A program made the position numbers and the translations under genes. Shown in pieces: positions 1 through 8,607 of a DNA stretch of 64,000 nt. Source of the stretch: an uncultured Hoeflea sp. (GTDB lineage: Bacteria > Pseudomonadota > Alphaproteobacteria > Rhizobiales > Rhizobiaceae); assembly GCF_947501405.1 (NCBI RefSeq), contig NZ_CANMVK010000004.1, positions 1 to 64,000 on the forward strand, given 5' to 3'. Position 1 is the first letter of the stretch; each line of letters starts with the position of its first letter. The notes below the pieces were generated by a model. That model was given only the letters and a program-made list of their open reading frames with translations, was not told the origin of the DNA and searched no databases.

Positions 1-71
1 CGGCGCTCCTTGGATGAAAACAAGGGCAAAGTCGTTCGCGCCAGCGGCGCACCGCCCTCGTTCGTGAGCGG

Positions 72-101
72 TTTATAGGCGCGACCCCCGAGAAGAGTCA
101 A
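72..101 (-). promoter_or_regulatory. Sigma-70-like promoter firing out of the left edge
   Basis: On the minus strand there is TTGACT, an 18-base spacer and TATAAA. This is a near-consensus housekeeping promoter pointing to position 1, so its gene lies outside the window. No coding start is visible between it and the edge, so a stable RNA transcript is possible, but that is inference. The rest of 1-290 shows no gene I can support. Confidence 0.45.
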
Positions 102-290
102 CTAGGTTTTTTCCATTCAATCAATTTTTTTGCGCCGTCCTCCAGAACCGGCTCGGCCACCCGTTACCGCAGTGGATTTCCGCCTGGAAAGCCGGGCCTT
201 CGCAGCCTGCCGGTCGGCAGTGCGGATCTCGATTTCCGTCGGCAAAAACACCACCACGGTGGCGCTGGTCTGAGGATTGATCAGCTCCGG

Positions 291-1058
291 TCACCCGGCA
301 TCGTAGGTCCAGCGGTAGTGCGGCGGAGTTGGCCCCTTGTTGCGGCCACCCTGCTGCATCTGCTCCCAGGCATGGGCGAGAATACCGACCGACCGTGACA
401 GGCAGAAAAGCCCGCGCGCCAGGGGTGGCTCGAATCCCAGTTCGGCATAGATCACCGCCGTCGCGCCATCGATGTTCATCGGGAGCGGTCTTCCGAGCTG
501 CTGGCCCAACTCGGCCTCGATCGCTTCGCCGATATCCGCAAACCGGCCGTCCACCGTCCCCGACACGGCGGCCTCGCGCAACAGCGCCATCAGCCGGGGT
601 GCACGCGGATCGGTTGGCGTGTGAAACCGGTGTCCGAAACCCGGAACGATCTTGCCGCGGGCAGCCCGCCAGTCATCAAGCGCGGCGGACAGTCCGCCCG
701 AATGCAAGTCGACAAAATGAAACAGCTCGACGGCCTGTTCGCCGGCGCCGCCATGGACATCGCCCAGCATGTTGACCGCGCTGGCCATCGCATTGTTCAA
801 GCCAACCCCGCAGGTCACTGCCATGCGCGCAGCAGCAATCGAGGGGGCTTGCGGGCCGTGGTCCACCGCCGCAACGAGTGCCGCTTCCAAAAGTTTTGCC
901 TGGTCAGGCGTCGGCATGTCGCCACGCACCATCAGCCAGATCATCTGCGGGAAGGACACAGTGCCGATCAGCTCTTCAATCGGCCTGCCGCGAATGTCGA
1001 TCCGCCCCGGCTCCATATCGATGATGCCTGTGCGCCACCAGTCGCTGACATCACTCAT
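291..1058 (-). CDS. Citrate-synthase-like citryl-CoA lyase
   Basis: This 255-residue protein of the citrate synthase superfamily is much shorter than true citrate synthase (about 430 residues) and matches the short citryl-CoA lyase type, which cleaves citryl-CoA-like thioesters to acetyl-CoA and an oxoacid. The three catalytic residues of the fold are visible: His102 in VHGGAGE, His143 in GFGHRFH and Asp197 in MNIDGA. Its ATG overlaps the stop of the CoA-transferase gene by 4 bases (ATGA), so translation is probably coupled. The context (tctCBA, CoA-transferase) suggests that an imported polycarboxylate is activated to its CoA ester and then cleaved. The exact substrate cannot be read from the sequence. 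Confidence 0.8.
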   Translation of the reverse strand: MSDVSDWWRTGIIDMEPGRIDIRGRPIEELIGTVSFPQMIWLMVRGDMPTPDQAKLLEAALVAAVDHGPQAPSIAAARMAVTCGVGLNNAMASAVNMLGDVHGGAGEQAVELFHFVDLHSGGLSAALDDWRAARGKIVPGFGHRFHTPTDPRAPRLMALLREAAVSGTVDGRFADIGEAIEAELGQQLGRPLPMNIDGATAVIYAELGFEPPLARGLFCLSRSVGILAHAWEQMQQGGRNKGPTPPHYRWTYDAG

Positions 1059-2254
1059 GTCACACCCGCCTGTCTCAACTCCGCGATCTCCTGATCACCG
1101 TAACCCAGATCGCACAATATGCCATCGGTGTCGGCGCCCAGGTACGGGGGCGGTGATGCCGGCCCGGGCCGAACGCCATCAGCGACGATCGGCGAGGCCA
1201 GCAGGCGCAGCGTTTCACCATCAAGCTCGATCTTTCTGACCAGCCCGCGATCGGCGATTTGCGGTTCCGCCAGGATCTCAGGAACCGAGAGAACCGGTCC
1301 GCACGGCACGCCAAGGGCGTTGAGTTCATCGACCCAGGCCTGCGCATTGCGCTTAACAAGCGTTTGTTCCAGTTGCCCGCGCAAGGCTTCGCGATTGCGC
1401 TTGCGGTCTTCGCGCGTCCGGTAATCGGGATGGTCAAGCAGCTCAGTGCGGCCAAGATGCGCAACCAAGGCCTTCCACTGCTCGTCACGGTTTGCCGCAA
1501 TATTGATCGGCGCATCTGCGGTTGCGAACGTGCCGGACGGCGCCGAGGTCATGTTTTCATTGCCCAGCGCCGTGGGTTCAACTCCGCCGACCAGATGGTT
1601 TGAGACGACCCAGCCCATGGTCGAGATCACCGCTTCCGTCATGGAGATATCGAGAAAAGCGCCGCGCGGCTGTTCATTCAGCGCCGCGGCAATCGCGAAG
1701 GCAGCCGTCATGCCGCCAATCGTGTCGGCCATCGGATATCCCGCACGCAGCGGCGCACTGGCCGCGTCCCCGGTCACCGACATCACCCCGCTTATTCCCT
1801 GAATGATCTGGTCATAGGCCGGGTTGTCCTTCCACGGCCCGCTTTGGCCATAGCCGGAGATCGCACAATAGATGAGTGTTTCGTTCTCACGCTTGAGGAC
1901 ATCGTAATCCAGACCGAGCCGTTGCATCACGCCGGGCCGGTAGTTTTCCACCAGCACATCGGCACTTGCCACAAGGCGCTTGAGCACCTGCTTGCCGGCT
2001 GGTTGTTTCAAATCAAGCGTCAGCGAGCGTTTGCCGGCATTCTGGGCGAGAAAGCTTATGCCCATATTGGCCGCGTTGCGTGTCGGATCGGCGCCAAGCT
2101 GGCGTGCAAGATCGCCGCCGCCGGGACGCTCGACCTTGATCACCTCCGCACCCATGAGCGCCAGCTGATAACAGCAGAACGGACCAGCTAGCACATTCGT
2201 CAGATCGAGAACACGAATGCCGGCAAGCGCCCCTCCCCCGGGCTCAGTCGCCAT
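1055..2254 (-). CDS. CaiB/BaiF (class III) CoA-transferase
   Basis: This 399-residue family III CoA-transferase moves CoA between carboxylates through an aspartyl-CoA thioester. The N-terminal LAGIRVLDLTN and ENYRPGVM motifs are typical, and the likely catalytic aspartate is Asp177 in GYPMADTIGG. A longer reading (to 2293) has an atypical N-terminus, so the ATG at 2254 is preferred; it overlaps the end of tctA by 11 bases. The gene lies between the transporter and the citryl-CoA lyase and overlaps both, so it most likely makes the CoA ester that the lyase cleaves. The CoA donor and the acid substrate are unknown; citrate, methylcitrate, citramalate or itaconate-like acids are all possible. 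Confidence 0.85.
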   Translation of the reverse strand: MATEPGGGALAGIRVLDLTNVLAGPFCCYQLALMGAEVIKVERPGGGDLARQLGADPTRNAANMGISFLAQNAGKRSLTLDLKQPAGKQVLKRLVASADVLVENYRPGVMQRLGLDYDVLKRENETLIYCAISGYGQSGPWKDNPAYDQIIQGISGVMSVTGDAASAPLRAGYPMADTIGGMTAAFAIAAALNEQPRGAFLDISMTEAVISTMGWVVSNHLVGGVEPTALGNENMTSAPSGTFATADAPINIAANRDEQWKALVAHLGRTELLDHPDYRTREDRKRNREALRGQLEQTLVKRNAQAWVDELNALGVPCGPVLSVPEILAEPQIADRGLVRKIELDGETLRLLASPIVADGVRPGPASPPPYLGADTDGILCDLGYGDQEIAELRQAGVT

Positions 2255-3764
2255 CCGCCACACCTGCCTGCCGCGCCCTTGCGCGCCGTGCACGATAGCT
2301 CGGAACGATTACCAGGAGCGCTGCGATGACCAGCAGGCCAAGCGTCATCGGCCGGTCCAGGATGAAGCCCCAGCCATCGGCGAGCTGCATGGAACGCGAG
2401 AAATTGTCCTCCAGCATGGAGCCGAGAATGAAACCGATCAGCAGCGGCGCCAGCGGATAGTCGGCAAATCTCAGGATCGTCGCACAGATGCCGAAGCCCA
2501 CCAGAATGAGCAGTTCGGTGGCATTGTTCTGGCCGATATAGGACCCCATCAAGGTGAAGAACAGGATGAAGGGGATCAGGTAATTGCGCGGGATCTGAAG
2601 CACCTTGGCGATATAGGGGATCAGCGGCAGGTTGAGGATCAGCAGCACCAGATTGCCGATATACATCGAGATGATCACCGCCCAGAAGATGTCCGGCGAT
2701 TCCGTCATCAACCGCGGACCCGGGGTGACATTGAGCGCTATCAGCGCGCCAAGCAGGATTGCGGTGGTGCCCGAGCCCGGAATGCCGAGCGTCAGCAACG
2801 GCACGAATGAACCTGTACAGGCAGCATTGTTGGCGGTTTCCGGCGCGGCGAGGCCCTTTATCGAACCCTTGCCGAACTCGGCCTGTTCTTCCCCCTTGGC
2901 AATGTTGCGCTCGACGGCATAGCCGAGAAAGGATGCAATGGTCGCTCCGGCGCCAGGCAGCACCCCGATAAAGAAGCCTTGCACGGACTGCCGGCCGATC
3001 ACCGGCGCGATCGACTTGGCCTCGGATGCCGAGATGCGCAGATTTTCGATTTTGCCGGTTCCGCCATCTCCCGTCTTTGTCCGCCCTGGGTTCATCACCA
3101 GAAACAGGGCTTCCGGCAGCGCGAACATCGCCATTGCCAGGGTGATGAAGGAAAAGCCTGACTGCAGATCAAGCAGCCCCATCGTGAAGCGCGGCATGTT
3201 GAACAACGCACCTTCTCCGACCGTCGCCATCATCAATCCGATGAGCGTCATCATGACCGCTTTCGCCACATTGCCGGTTCCGGCGAAGGCCGCAATCGCC
3301 GACAGGCCGACAACCATCAGCGCAAAATATTCGGCCGAATGGAACAGCAGCGCCACCGAGGACAGGATCGGTGCGAAAATCATCAGCAGCACGGCGCCCA
3401 CCGTGCCGCCCATGAATGAAGAGATTGCGGCAATGGTCAGCGCTTTTCCGGCCTGTCCATTGCGGGCCATGGGATAGCCATCGAAGCTCGAGGCGACAGT
3501 GCCCGCAACTCCGGGTGCATTGAGCAGGATCGAGGATGTCGAGCCGCCGAATATCGCCCCGTAATACACGCCCGCAAGCAGGATCAGAGCCGCCGACGGA
3601 TCGCCCATCGAGATTGCCACGGGAATCATAATGGCGATGATCGACATCGGTCCGAGGCCCGGCAGCATGCCGATGAATGTGCCGATCAGACAGCCGCCGA
3701 TCACCATAAGCAGGTTCTGGATTGAAAAGGCCGTCGAAAGGCCGATGAGAAGTCCTTCGATCAT
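2244..3764 (-). CDS. tctA: Tripartite tricarboxylate transporter, large permease TctA
   Basis: This 506-residue integral membrane protein has the TctA family layout: about 12 hydrophobic segments, an N-terminal GLGPMSIIAIMIP stretch and a GIPGSGTTA motif in the middle. It is the large membrane subunit of a secondary, ion-driven uptake system that depends on the periplasmic protein TctC. The ATG at 3764 gives the canonical MIEGLLIG start; upstream in-frame codons read as non-membrane sequence and are rejected. It lies 4 bases after tctB. Confidence 0.93.
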   Translation of the reverse strand: MIEGLLIGLSTAFSIQNLLMVIGGCLIGTFIGMLPGLGPMSIIAIMIPVAISMGDPSAALILLAGVYYGAIFGGSTSSILLNAPGVAGTVASSFDGYPMARNGQAGKALTIAAISSFMGGTVGAVLLMIFAPILSSVALLFHSAEYFALMVVGLSAIAAFAGTGNVAKAVMMTLIGLMMATVGEGALFNMPRFTMGLLDLQSGFSFITLAMAMFALPEALFLVMNPGRTKTGDGGTGKIENLRISASEAKSIAPVIGRQSVQGFFIGVLPGAGATIASFLGYAVERNIAKGEEQAEFGKGSIKGLAAPETANNAACTGSFVPLLTLGIPGSGTTAILLGALIALNVTPGPRLMTESPDIFWAVIISMYIGNLVLLILNLPLIPYIAKVLQIPRNYLIPFILFFTLMGSYIGQNNATELLILVGFGICATILRFADYPLAPLLIGFILGSMLEDNFSRSMQLADGWGFILDRPMTLGLLVIAALLVIVPSYRARRARARQAGVADGD

Positions 3765-3768
3765 GACT

Positions 3769-4254
3769 TCACCCCACAAAGAACGGCCATGGCCGCAAAA
3801 AGATGCCGAGAACACCCTCGACGAGGTACCAGACGACACCGGCAGCAACGGCTGCGATCGGGATCAGGTAGTGGAATTTGCGTTCGCCCAGGATCACCGC
3901 GCCAATGGACAGGAAAGCCACGGTCGACAGCAGAAACCCCAAGGGGCGCAGCGCCAGCGCGTAAAGCGCCATCAACCCAAGCAGCAGCAGCGCCTTTCCG
4001 ATCTTGTAGTCGCCAAGCCGGCGATAATCGATATCAGGCGTCTTTTCCTCGCCGGAGGCTTTCTCCAGCCCCAGAAGCACCACCAGAGACGTGATCAGGG
4101 TCAAAACCGCGATCACCTTGGGAAAGGTGCTCGGCCAGATCGGATTTCGCTGCATGAATGGCGGCAGCAATTGATCCATCGTGAAAAAAGCTGAATATCC
4201 ATAGGCGCACGTGACGCCAAAAATGACCAGCGCGATCCAACGATCCAGTGCCAT
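3769..4254 (-). CDS. tctB: Tripartite tricarboxylate transporter, small permease TctB
   Basis: This 161-residue protein has about four hydrophobic segments and the TctB pattern, including a conserved RPLGFLLST stretch and an ERKFHYLIPI stretch before the last helices. It is the small membrane subunit that partners TctA in the inner membrane. The start at 4254 is chosen because a strong GGAGGGG ribosome site lies directly upstream; the in-frame extension to 4287 would cover that site. It sits between tctC (upstream, after a hairpin) and tctA. Confidence 0.88.
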   Translation of the reverse strand: MALDRWIALVIFGVTCAYGYSAFFTMDQLLPPFMQRNPIWPSTFPKVIAVLTLITSLVVLLGLEKASGEEKTPDIDYRRLGDYKIGKALLLLGLMALYALALRPLGFLLSTVAFLSIGAVILGERKFHYLIPIAAVAAGVVWYLVEGVLGIFLRPWPFFVG

Positions 4255-4283
4255 TGAAACATCCCCCTCCATAATGCATAGGC

Positions 4284-4313
4284 GCATCCGGCTGCGCTGT
4301 CACAGCCGGATGC
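4284..4313 (-). terminator. Attenuator-like hairpin between tctC and tctB
   Basis: GCATCCGGCTG and CAGCCGGATGC form a perfect 11-base stem with an 8-base loop, directly after the binding-protein gene and before tctB. There is no T tract, so it more likely stabilises the tctC end of the message or partly ends transcription than stops it fully. Confidence 0.6.
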
Positions 4314-4340
4314 CATTTCTTGCGTTATGTCATATCGGGA

Positions 4341-5318
4341 TCACAGGAAGCCGAGTTCCGTCATCAGGCCCTTGATGACCTCTTCCTGCCCTTCGAGGAA
4401 GGCTTTGAACTCGTCGCCGGGATTGTGGATGTTGACCCAGCCATTGCGGGCGCGGACCTCTTCCCACTCAGCCGTGTCGTACATCTTGGCGATGGCGTCC
4501 TGGTACATGGCCAGCTTGTCAGCCGGAAGGCCAGGAGCGGCAAAGAAACCGCGCCAGTTTATGAAGGTGGTGTCGATTCCCTGTTCCTTCATGGTCATCG
4601 CGGTATCGTAAGCACTTACGCGCTCGTCAGATGTCACGCCAAGGATTTTGACTTCGCCCTGTTCGGCCAGCGCAATCGCTTCGGAAAAACCGGTGGAAAG
4701 CGCCTTGATTTCGCCCGAAAGCAGCGCCGCCATGGCCTTGCCGCCCGCGTCATAGGGAATGTACTTCACCGCAGTGGGGTCTTCGCCAGCTGCCTTCATC
4801 ACCATTGCGGCGACCAGATGGTCCATTCCGCCCGGCACTGATCCGCCGCCAATGGCGGTATCGCCCGGATTGGCCTTGTAGGCATTCAGCAGATCTTCCA
4901 TCGAGTTCAGATCGCTGCTTGCCGGAACAACCATCGCCGCATAGTCGCCGATAGTGCCGGCCACCAGGGTCAGATCGCGGAAATTGTGCGGGAACACACC
5001 GGTCAGCGACCGGATCACGATCGGGGTCGAGTTGACCATCAGCGTGTCATGCAGGCTCTCGGCATTCTCGATCATGTAGCCGATGGCCTTTCCGCCACCG
5101 CCGCCGGACATGTTTTCATAGGAAGCTGTGCCAACCAGACCGGATTTGGTCAGGGCTTCACCGGTGCCGCGCGCCGTTCCGTCCCAGCCGCCGCCGGCGC
5201 CGCCCGGAATCACGAAGTGAACTTTGTCCATCACGGGTTCAGCAAAGCTGGGCGCCGCAAACGACATCGTTGCGACCGCGGCTGCCATTAAGGCGCGGCG
5301 GGTTATCTCAAGGTTCAT
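4341..5318 (-). CDS. tctC: TctC periplasmic solute-binding protein
   Basis: This 325-residue protein is of the Bug/TctC family. A Tat- or Sec-type leader (ITRRALMAAAVATMSFAAPSFA) is followed by the family hallmarks VIPGGAGGGWDGTAR near the ligand site, GGGSVPGGMDH and the YDAGGKA segment. It captures a carboxylate in the periplasm and passes it to TctAB. The ATG at 5318 follows a GGAGGAGG ribosome site, so the longer reading is rejected. It is the first gene of the minus-strand operon, divergent from the two-component genes 104 bases away. Confidence 0.92.
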   Translation of the reverse strand: MNLEITRRALMAAAVATMSFAAPSFAEPVMDKVHFVIPGGAGGGWDGTARGTGEALTKSGLVGTASYENMSGGGGGKAIGYMIENAESLHDTLMVNSTPIVIRSLTGVFPHNFRDLTLVAGTIGDYAAMVVPASSDLNSMEDLLNAYKANPGDTAIGGGSVPGGMDHLVAAMVMKAAGEDPTAVKYIPYDAGGKAMAALLSGEIKALSTGFSEAIALAEQGEVKILGVTSDERVSAYDTAMTMKEQGIDTTFINWRGFFAAPGLPADKLAMYQDAIAKMYDTAEWEEVRARNGWVNIHNPGDEFKAFLEGQEEVIKGLMTELGFL

Positions 5319-5422
5319 GTTTTCCTCCTCCACATTGACAGCGGCAGATATTGCCACTCTTCTTCTCTATGAGCCGATCAAGCTGACACTAACCTGACAC
5401 GGGGCGCAAAATCGCCGGATAG

Positions 5423-6088
5423 ATGAGATTTCTTTTGGTGGAGGACAATCAGGATTTGGCTTCGGCCACCGTGGACCGGCTTACGATGGACGGACACGTG
5501 GTTGACCATGCCTCAACCCTTAGGGCAGCCGAAGACTTCAAGGCCACAACGGATTATGACCTCATCTTCCTGGATATAATGTTGCCCGACGGTGACGGAC
5601 GCAGCTTTCTTTCAACCCACCGGCTGGCTGATGACCCGACACCGGTGATCGTCACGACCGCGCGCTCGGAAGTATCCGACCGGGTCGGTATTCTTGATCT
5701 CGGAGCCGACGACTACGTCACCAAGCCGTTTGATTTCTCCGAACTCGAAGCCCGCTGCCGGGCGGTTCTGCGCCGCAGGGGTGGTGCGGCCCGCAATGTC
5801 AAAATGCTTGGCGACATCGAATTCGATCCGCTGTCTGGAACCTTGAGGCTGGGCGAAAAACAGATCAAACTTCGCAATCGCGAATTGCGCCTGTTTGAAG
5901 TCTTTGCCAACGCTCCGGATCAGATTTTCCCCAAATCGAAATTACTCGACCGTCTGTTTTCCTATGGCGACGAGGTGTCCGAGAATGCCATTGAAGTCTA
6001 TGTCGGTCGCCTCCGCCGGCATCTTCAGGGCAGCAGCGTGGAAATCCAGACAGTTCGTGGTGTCGGCTATATGCTCAGTGTTCGATGA
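5423..6088 (+). CDS. tctD: OmpR-family response regulator (TctD-like)
   Basis: This 221-residue regulator has a receiver domain (acidic pocket Glu7/Asp8, phosphoacceptor Asp51 in LDIMLPD, Lys in VTKPF) followed by an OmpR/PhoB winged-helix domain ending in IQTVRGVGYML. It is divergent from tctC and overlaps the kinase gene by 4 bases, so it very probably switches on the tctCBA operon when the substrate is present. This follows the known TctDE control of tricarboxylate uptake in enterobacteria. The substrate here is inferred only from context. Confidence 0.88.
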   Translation: MRFLLVEDNQDLASATVDRLTMDGHVVDHASTLRAAEDFKATTDYDLIFLDIMLPDGDGRSFLSTHRLADDPTPVIVTTARSEVSDRVGILDLGADDYVTKPFDFSELEARCRAVLRRRGGAARNVKMLGDIEFDPLSGTLRLGEKQIKLRNRELRLFEVFANAPDQIFPKSKLLDRLFSYGDEVSENAIEVYVGRLRRHLQGSSVEIQTVRGVGYMLSVR

Positions 6089-7464
6089 ACAGCGCAATCA
6101 ACATCCAGGGTTCGATCCGGCGGCGACTGTTGCTCACGCTGCTCGGCGGCGCATTGGTTCTGGCAATCATCCTTTTCCTGGTGTTTCGCAGTCTCTCAAC
6201 CCAACTGGCGGAAGAAAGCCAGGACAATATTCTCAGGGCATCGGCAACCGCCATTCTTGACTCTGCGTCGGTGAACCAGGGCGAGCTGGATCTGGACTTG
6301 CCCTATTCGGCATTTTCGATGCTCAGCAATGTCACCAATGACAGCGTCTATTACGCCGTACATGCCAACGGGGAATTTCTGACCGGCTATGACGATCTGC
6401 CGATAGACACCGCACCCGCCCAGCCCGCACCATGGTTTCTAACCACGCAATATCGTGGGGACGCCATTCGCCTGGTCTCCATGAGCCGGGTTCTTTCGAT
6501 CGGGGACAATCCGGTGCGCCTAATCGTTGCCGTTGCCCAGACCCAGGGCGGCCAGAGCGAGGTGATGGCGCGTGTCCTGCGCATCGCTGCCCTGGTGGGC
6601 GCAGGCGTATTCCTGCTGGTGGTGATTTTGGCGATCCTTTCTGCGCGAACGGCAATCAGTCCCCTGACACGGCTTGCCGCATCCGTTGAGCGCCGGGGCC
6701 CGAAGGAATTGCGGCCGGTCGCAGCCCCCGTGCCTGTCGAAATGGCGCCGCTGGTCACCTCGCTCAATTCATTCATGGAGCGGCTCAACACCTCCCTGAC
6801 CCGAACCGAGGAATTCATCGCCGACGCGGCCCACCGCCTGCGCACTCCTCTTGCAATCGTGCGGACCCGTGCCGAAGCCACATTGCTGCGTGTCGACAAG
6901 GAAGAAAACCGCGCCGCCTTGAAGGACATGATCCGCGCGATCGACGAAAGCAGCCGGGCGGCAGGCCAGATGCTCGATCATGCAATGGTGACGCTTCGCA
7001 CAGACGATCTCGAGAGAACCGAGTTCGATCTCAGCCAACTGATCGACGACATGGTGGAGCGCATGTCTCCCATGGCCGAGCTCCGGGACATCAGCATCGA
7101 AACGGTATTACCGGAAAAGCTGGCATTGTCCGGCGACCCGGTTTTGTTTCAAAGCGCACTGAGAAACATTCTCGACAATGCACTCAAGTTCTCGCCCGTG
7201 GAAGGCACCATCACCGTCGAGGCCATCTCCGAAAACGGATATGCCGAGGTGCAGATCCGTGACAATGGCAAGGGATTTCCCGAAGGCGATGTCGAGAGAC
7301 TGAAAGGCCGCTACACCCGCGGCGACAACGCTGCCGGGATCGTCGGCTCCGGACTGGGGCTGACCATTGCAACCGATGTTGCACAGGCGCATGGCGGCAG
7401 CCTTGCATTCCCGGTCCGCGAAGGAGAAGGCGCATGCGTCGTTTTTTCAGTTCCCTTGTCCTGA
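6085..7464 (+). CDS. tctE: Sensor histidine kinase (TctE-like)
   Basis: This 459-residue inner-membrane kinase has an N-terminal membrane segment (about residues 13-35), a periplasmic sensor region, a second membrane segment near 160-185 and a HAMP-like linker. The HisKA domain has phosphorylatable His250 in the AAHRLRTPLA box, and the HATPase domain has N (LDNALKF), G1 (DNGKGF) and G2 (GSGLGL) boxes. It should phosphorylate the TctD-like regulator. The 3' end overlaps the next gene by 31 bases, which is a long overlap and argues that all three proteins are made together. Confidence 0.88.
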   Translation: MNSAINIQGSIRRRLLLTLLGGALVLAIILFLVFRSLSTQLAEESQDNILRASATAILDSASVNQGELDLDLPYSAFSMLSNVTNDSVYYAVHANGEFLTGYDDLPIDTAPAQPAPWFLTTQYRGDAIRLVSMSRVLSIGDNPVRLIVAVAQTQGGQSEVMARVLRIAALVGAGVFLLVVILAILSARTAISPLTRLAASVERRGPKELRPVAAPVPVEMAPLVTSLNSFMERLNTSLTRTEEFIADAAHRLRTPLAIVRTRAEATLLRVDKEENRAALKDMIRAIDESSRAAGQMLDHAMVTLRTDDLERTEFDLSQLIDDMVERMSPMAELRDISIETVLPEKLALSGDPVLFQSALRNILDNALKFSPVEGTITVEAISENGYAEVQIRDNGKGFPEGDVERLKGRYTRGDNAAGIVGSGLGLTIATDVAQAHGGSLAFPVREGEGACVVFSVPLS

Positions 7465-8456
7465 TCATGATGCCGTTCGCGGCGATGGCTTTCGAAATAG
7501 AAGACCGGCTGGAGCTCGGACCGGAGAATGCCGGGCCGTCGCTGCGCATTGTTTCGACAACGGACGTCAGCCAGTTCGAACCCGTCATTCGGGCATTTCT
7601 TGCAAAACACCCGGACCTGTCGGTGGAATATATCGTGACCAGCACCACCGAACTCATGGCTGCGATTGCCGAAGAAGGTGCGGAATTCGATGTGGCGATC
7701 TCCAGCGCCATGGATCTGCAAACCAAGCTGGCAAATGACAAACTCACGCTAACCCACATCTCGCCGGCCACCTCGGCCCTGCCTGATTGGGCGCGGTGGC
7801 GCGATGATGTGTTTGCCTTTACCCAGGAACCGGCCGCCTTCGTTGTCTCGCGCACGGCCTTTGACGGTTTGCAATTGCCGAAAACCCGCGATGAGTTGAT
7901 CGCCTTGCTGCGCAACAATCCAGAAAGGTTCCGCGGCAGGATTGGCACCTACGATTTGCGCCATTCCGGCCTTGGCTACCTGTTTGCGACCCAGGATTCA
8001 CGCACCTCGGAAATCTATTGGCGGCTAACGGAGGTGATGGGCGCGCTCGATACCAAACTCTACCGCAGCTCTTCTGCGATGATTGATGACGTGGCAAACG
8101 GCAAACTCGCCGTGGCCTACAATGTGCTGGGCAGCTACGCCGCATCCCGCCGGGATGATGAAGCGATCATGGTGCTGTTTCCCTCAGATTTCACCACTGT
8201 GATGATGCGCACCGTGCTGATCCCGGTCACGGCTGTCCAAAGGGATCAGGCCAAACGGTTCGTGGATTTTCTGCTGCAGCTGGCCTGGGCGGACAAAGGT
8301 GATTTGCCTGCACTGGAATCGCTCTTTGTCGACCTCGTTCAGGTTCAGGACTCGATCCGCCGCATCCCGCTGGGACCCGGCCTGCTGATCTTTCTCGACA
8401 AGTACAAAAAGCGACGATTCCTCTCCGCCTGGGAAAACTCGATCCTTCAAAAATAG
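7434..8456 (+). CDS. Periplasmic substrate-binding protein coupled to the sensor kinase
   Basis: This 340-residue protein has a short signal peptide (MRRFFSSLVLIMMPFAAMA) and the fold pattern of an ABC-type iron/sulfate-like binding protein, starting with LRIVSTTDVSQFEPV and continuing with YDLRHSGLGYLFATQ. No permease or ATPase is nearby. Because its start lies 31 bases inside the kinase gene, it is best read as an auxiliary ligand-sensing protein for the TctE-like kinase rather than a transport component. That role is inferred from gene arrangement. It could also serve a distant transporter. Confidence 0.7.
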   Translation: MRRFFSSLVLIMMPFAAMAFEIEDRLELGPENAGPSLRIVSTTDVSQFEPVIRAFLAKHPDLSVEYIVTSTTELMAAIAEEGAEFDVAISSAMDLQTKLANDKLTLTHISPATSALPDWARWRDDVFAFTQEPAAFVVSRTAFDGLQLPKTRDELIALLRNNPERFRGRIGTYDLRHSGLGYLFATQDSRTSEIYWRLTEVMGALDTKLYRSSSAMIDDVANGKLAVAYNVLGSYAASRRDDEAIMVLFPSDFTTVMMRTVLIPVTAVQRDQAKRFVDFLLQLAWADKGDLPALESLFVDLVQVQDSIRRIPLGPGLLIFLDKYKKRRFLSAWENSILQK

Positions 8457-8607
8457 CCGCTGGCCATCCCTCCAAAGGTTGGGTCGAGTACCTGATGGAT
8501 GGCCTTTCCGTGAGCAGAAATCCAAACCAGACATTGCCTTTTGTGGAGAAGCTCGCCGGGATGAAATCGGCGGACTGGGCAAGCTTTGGCGCCCGTCCCG
8601 CCCGCGC

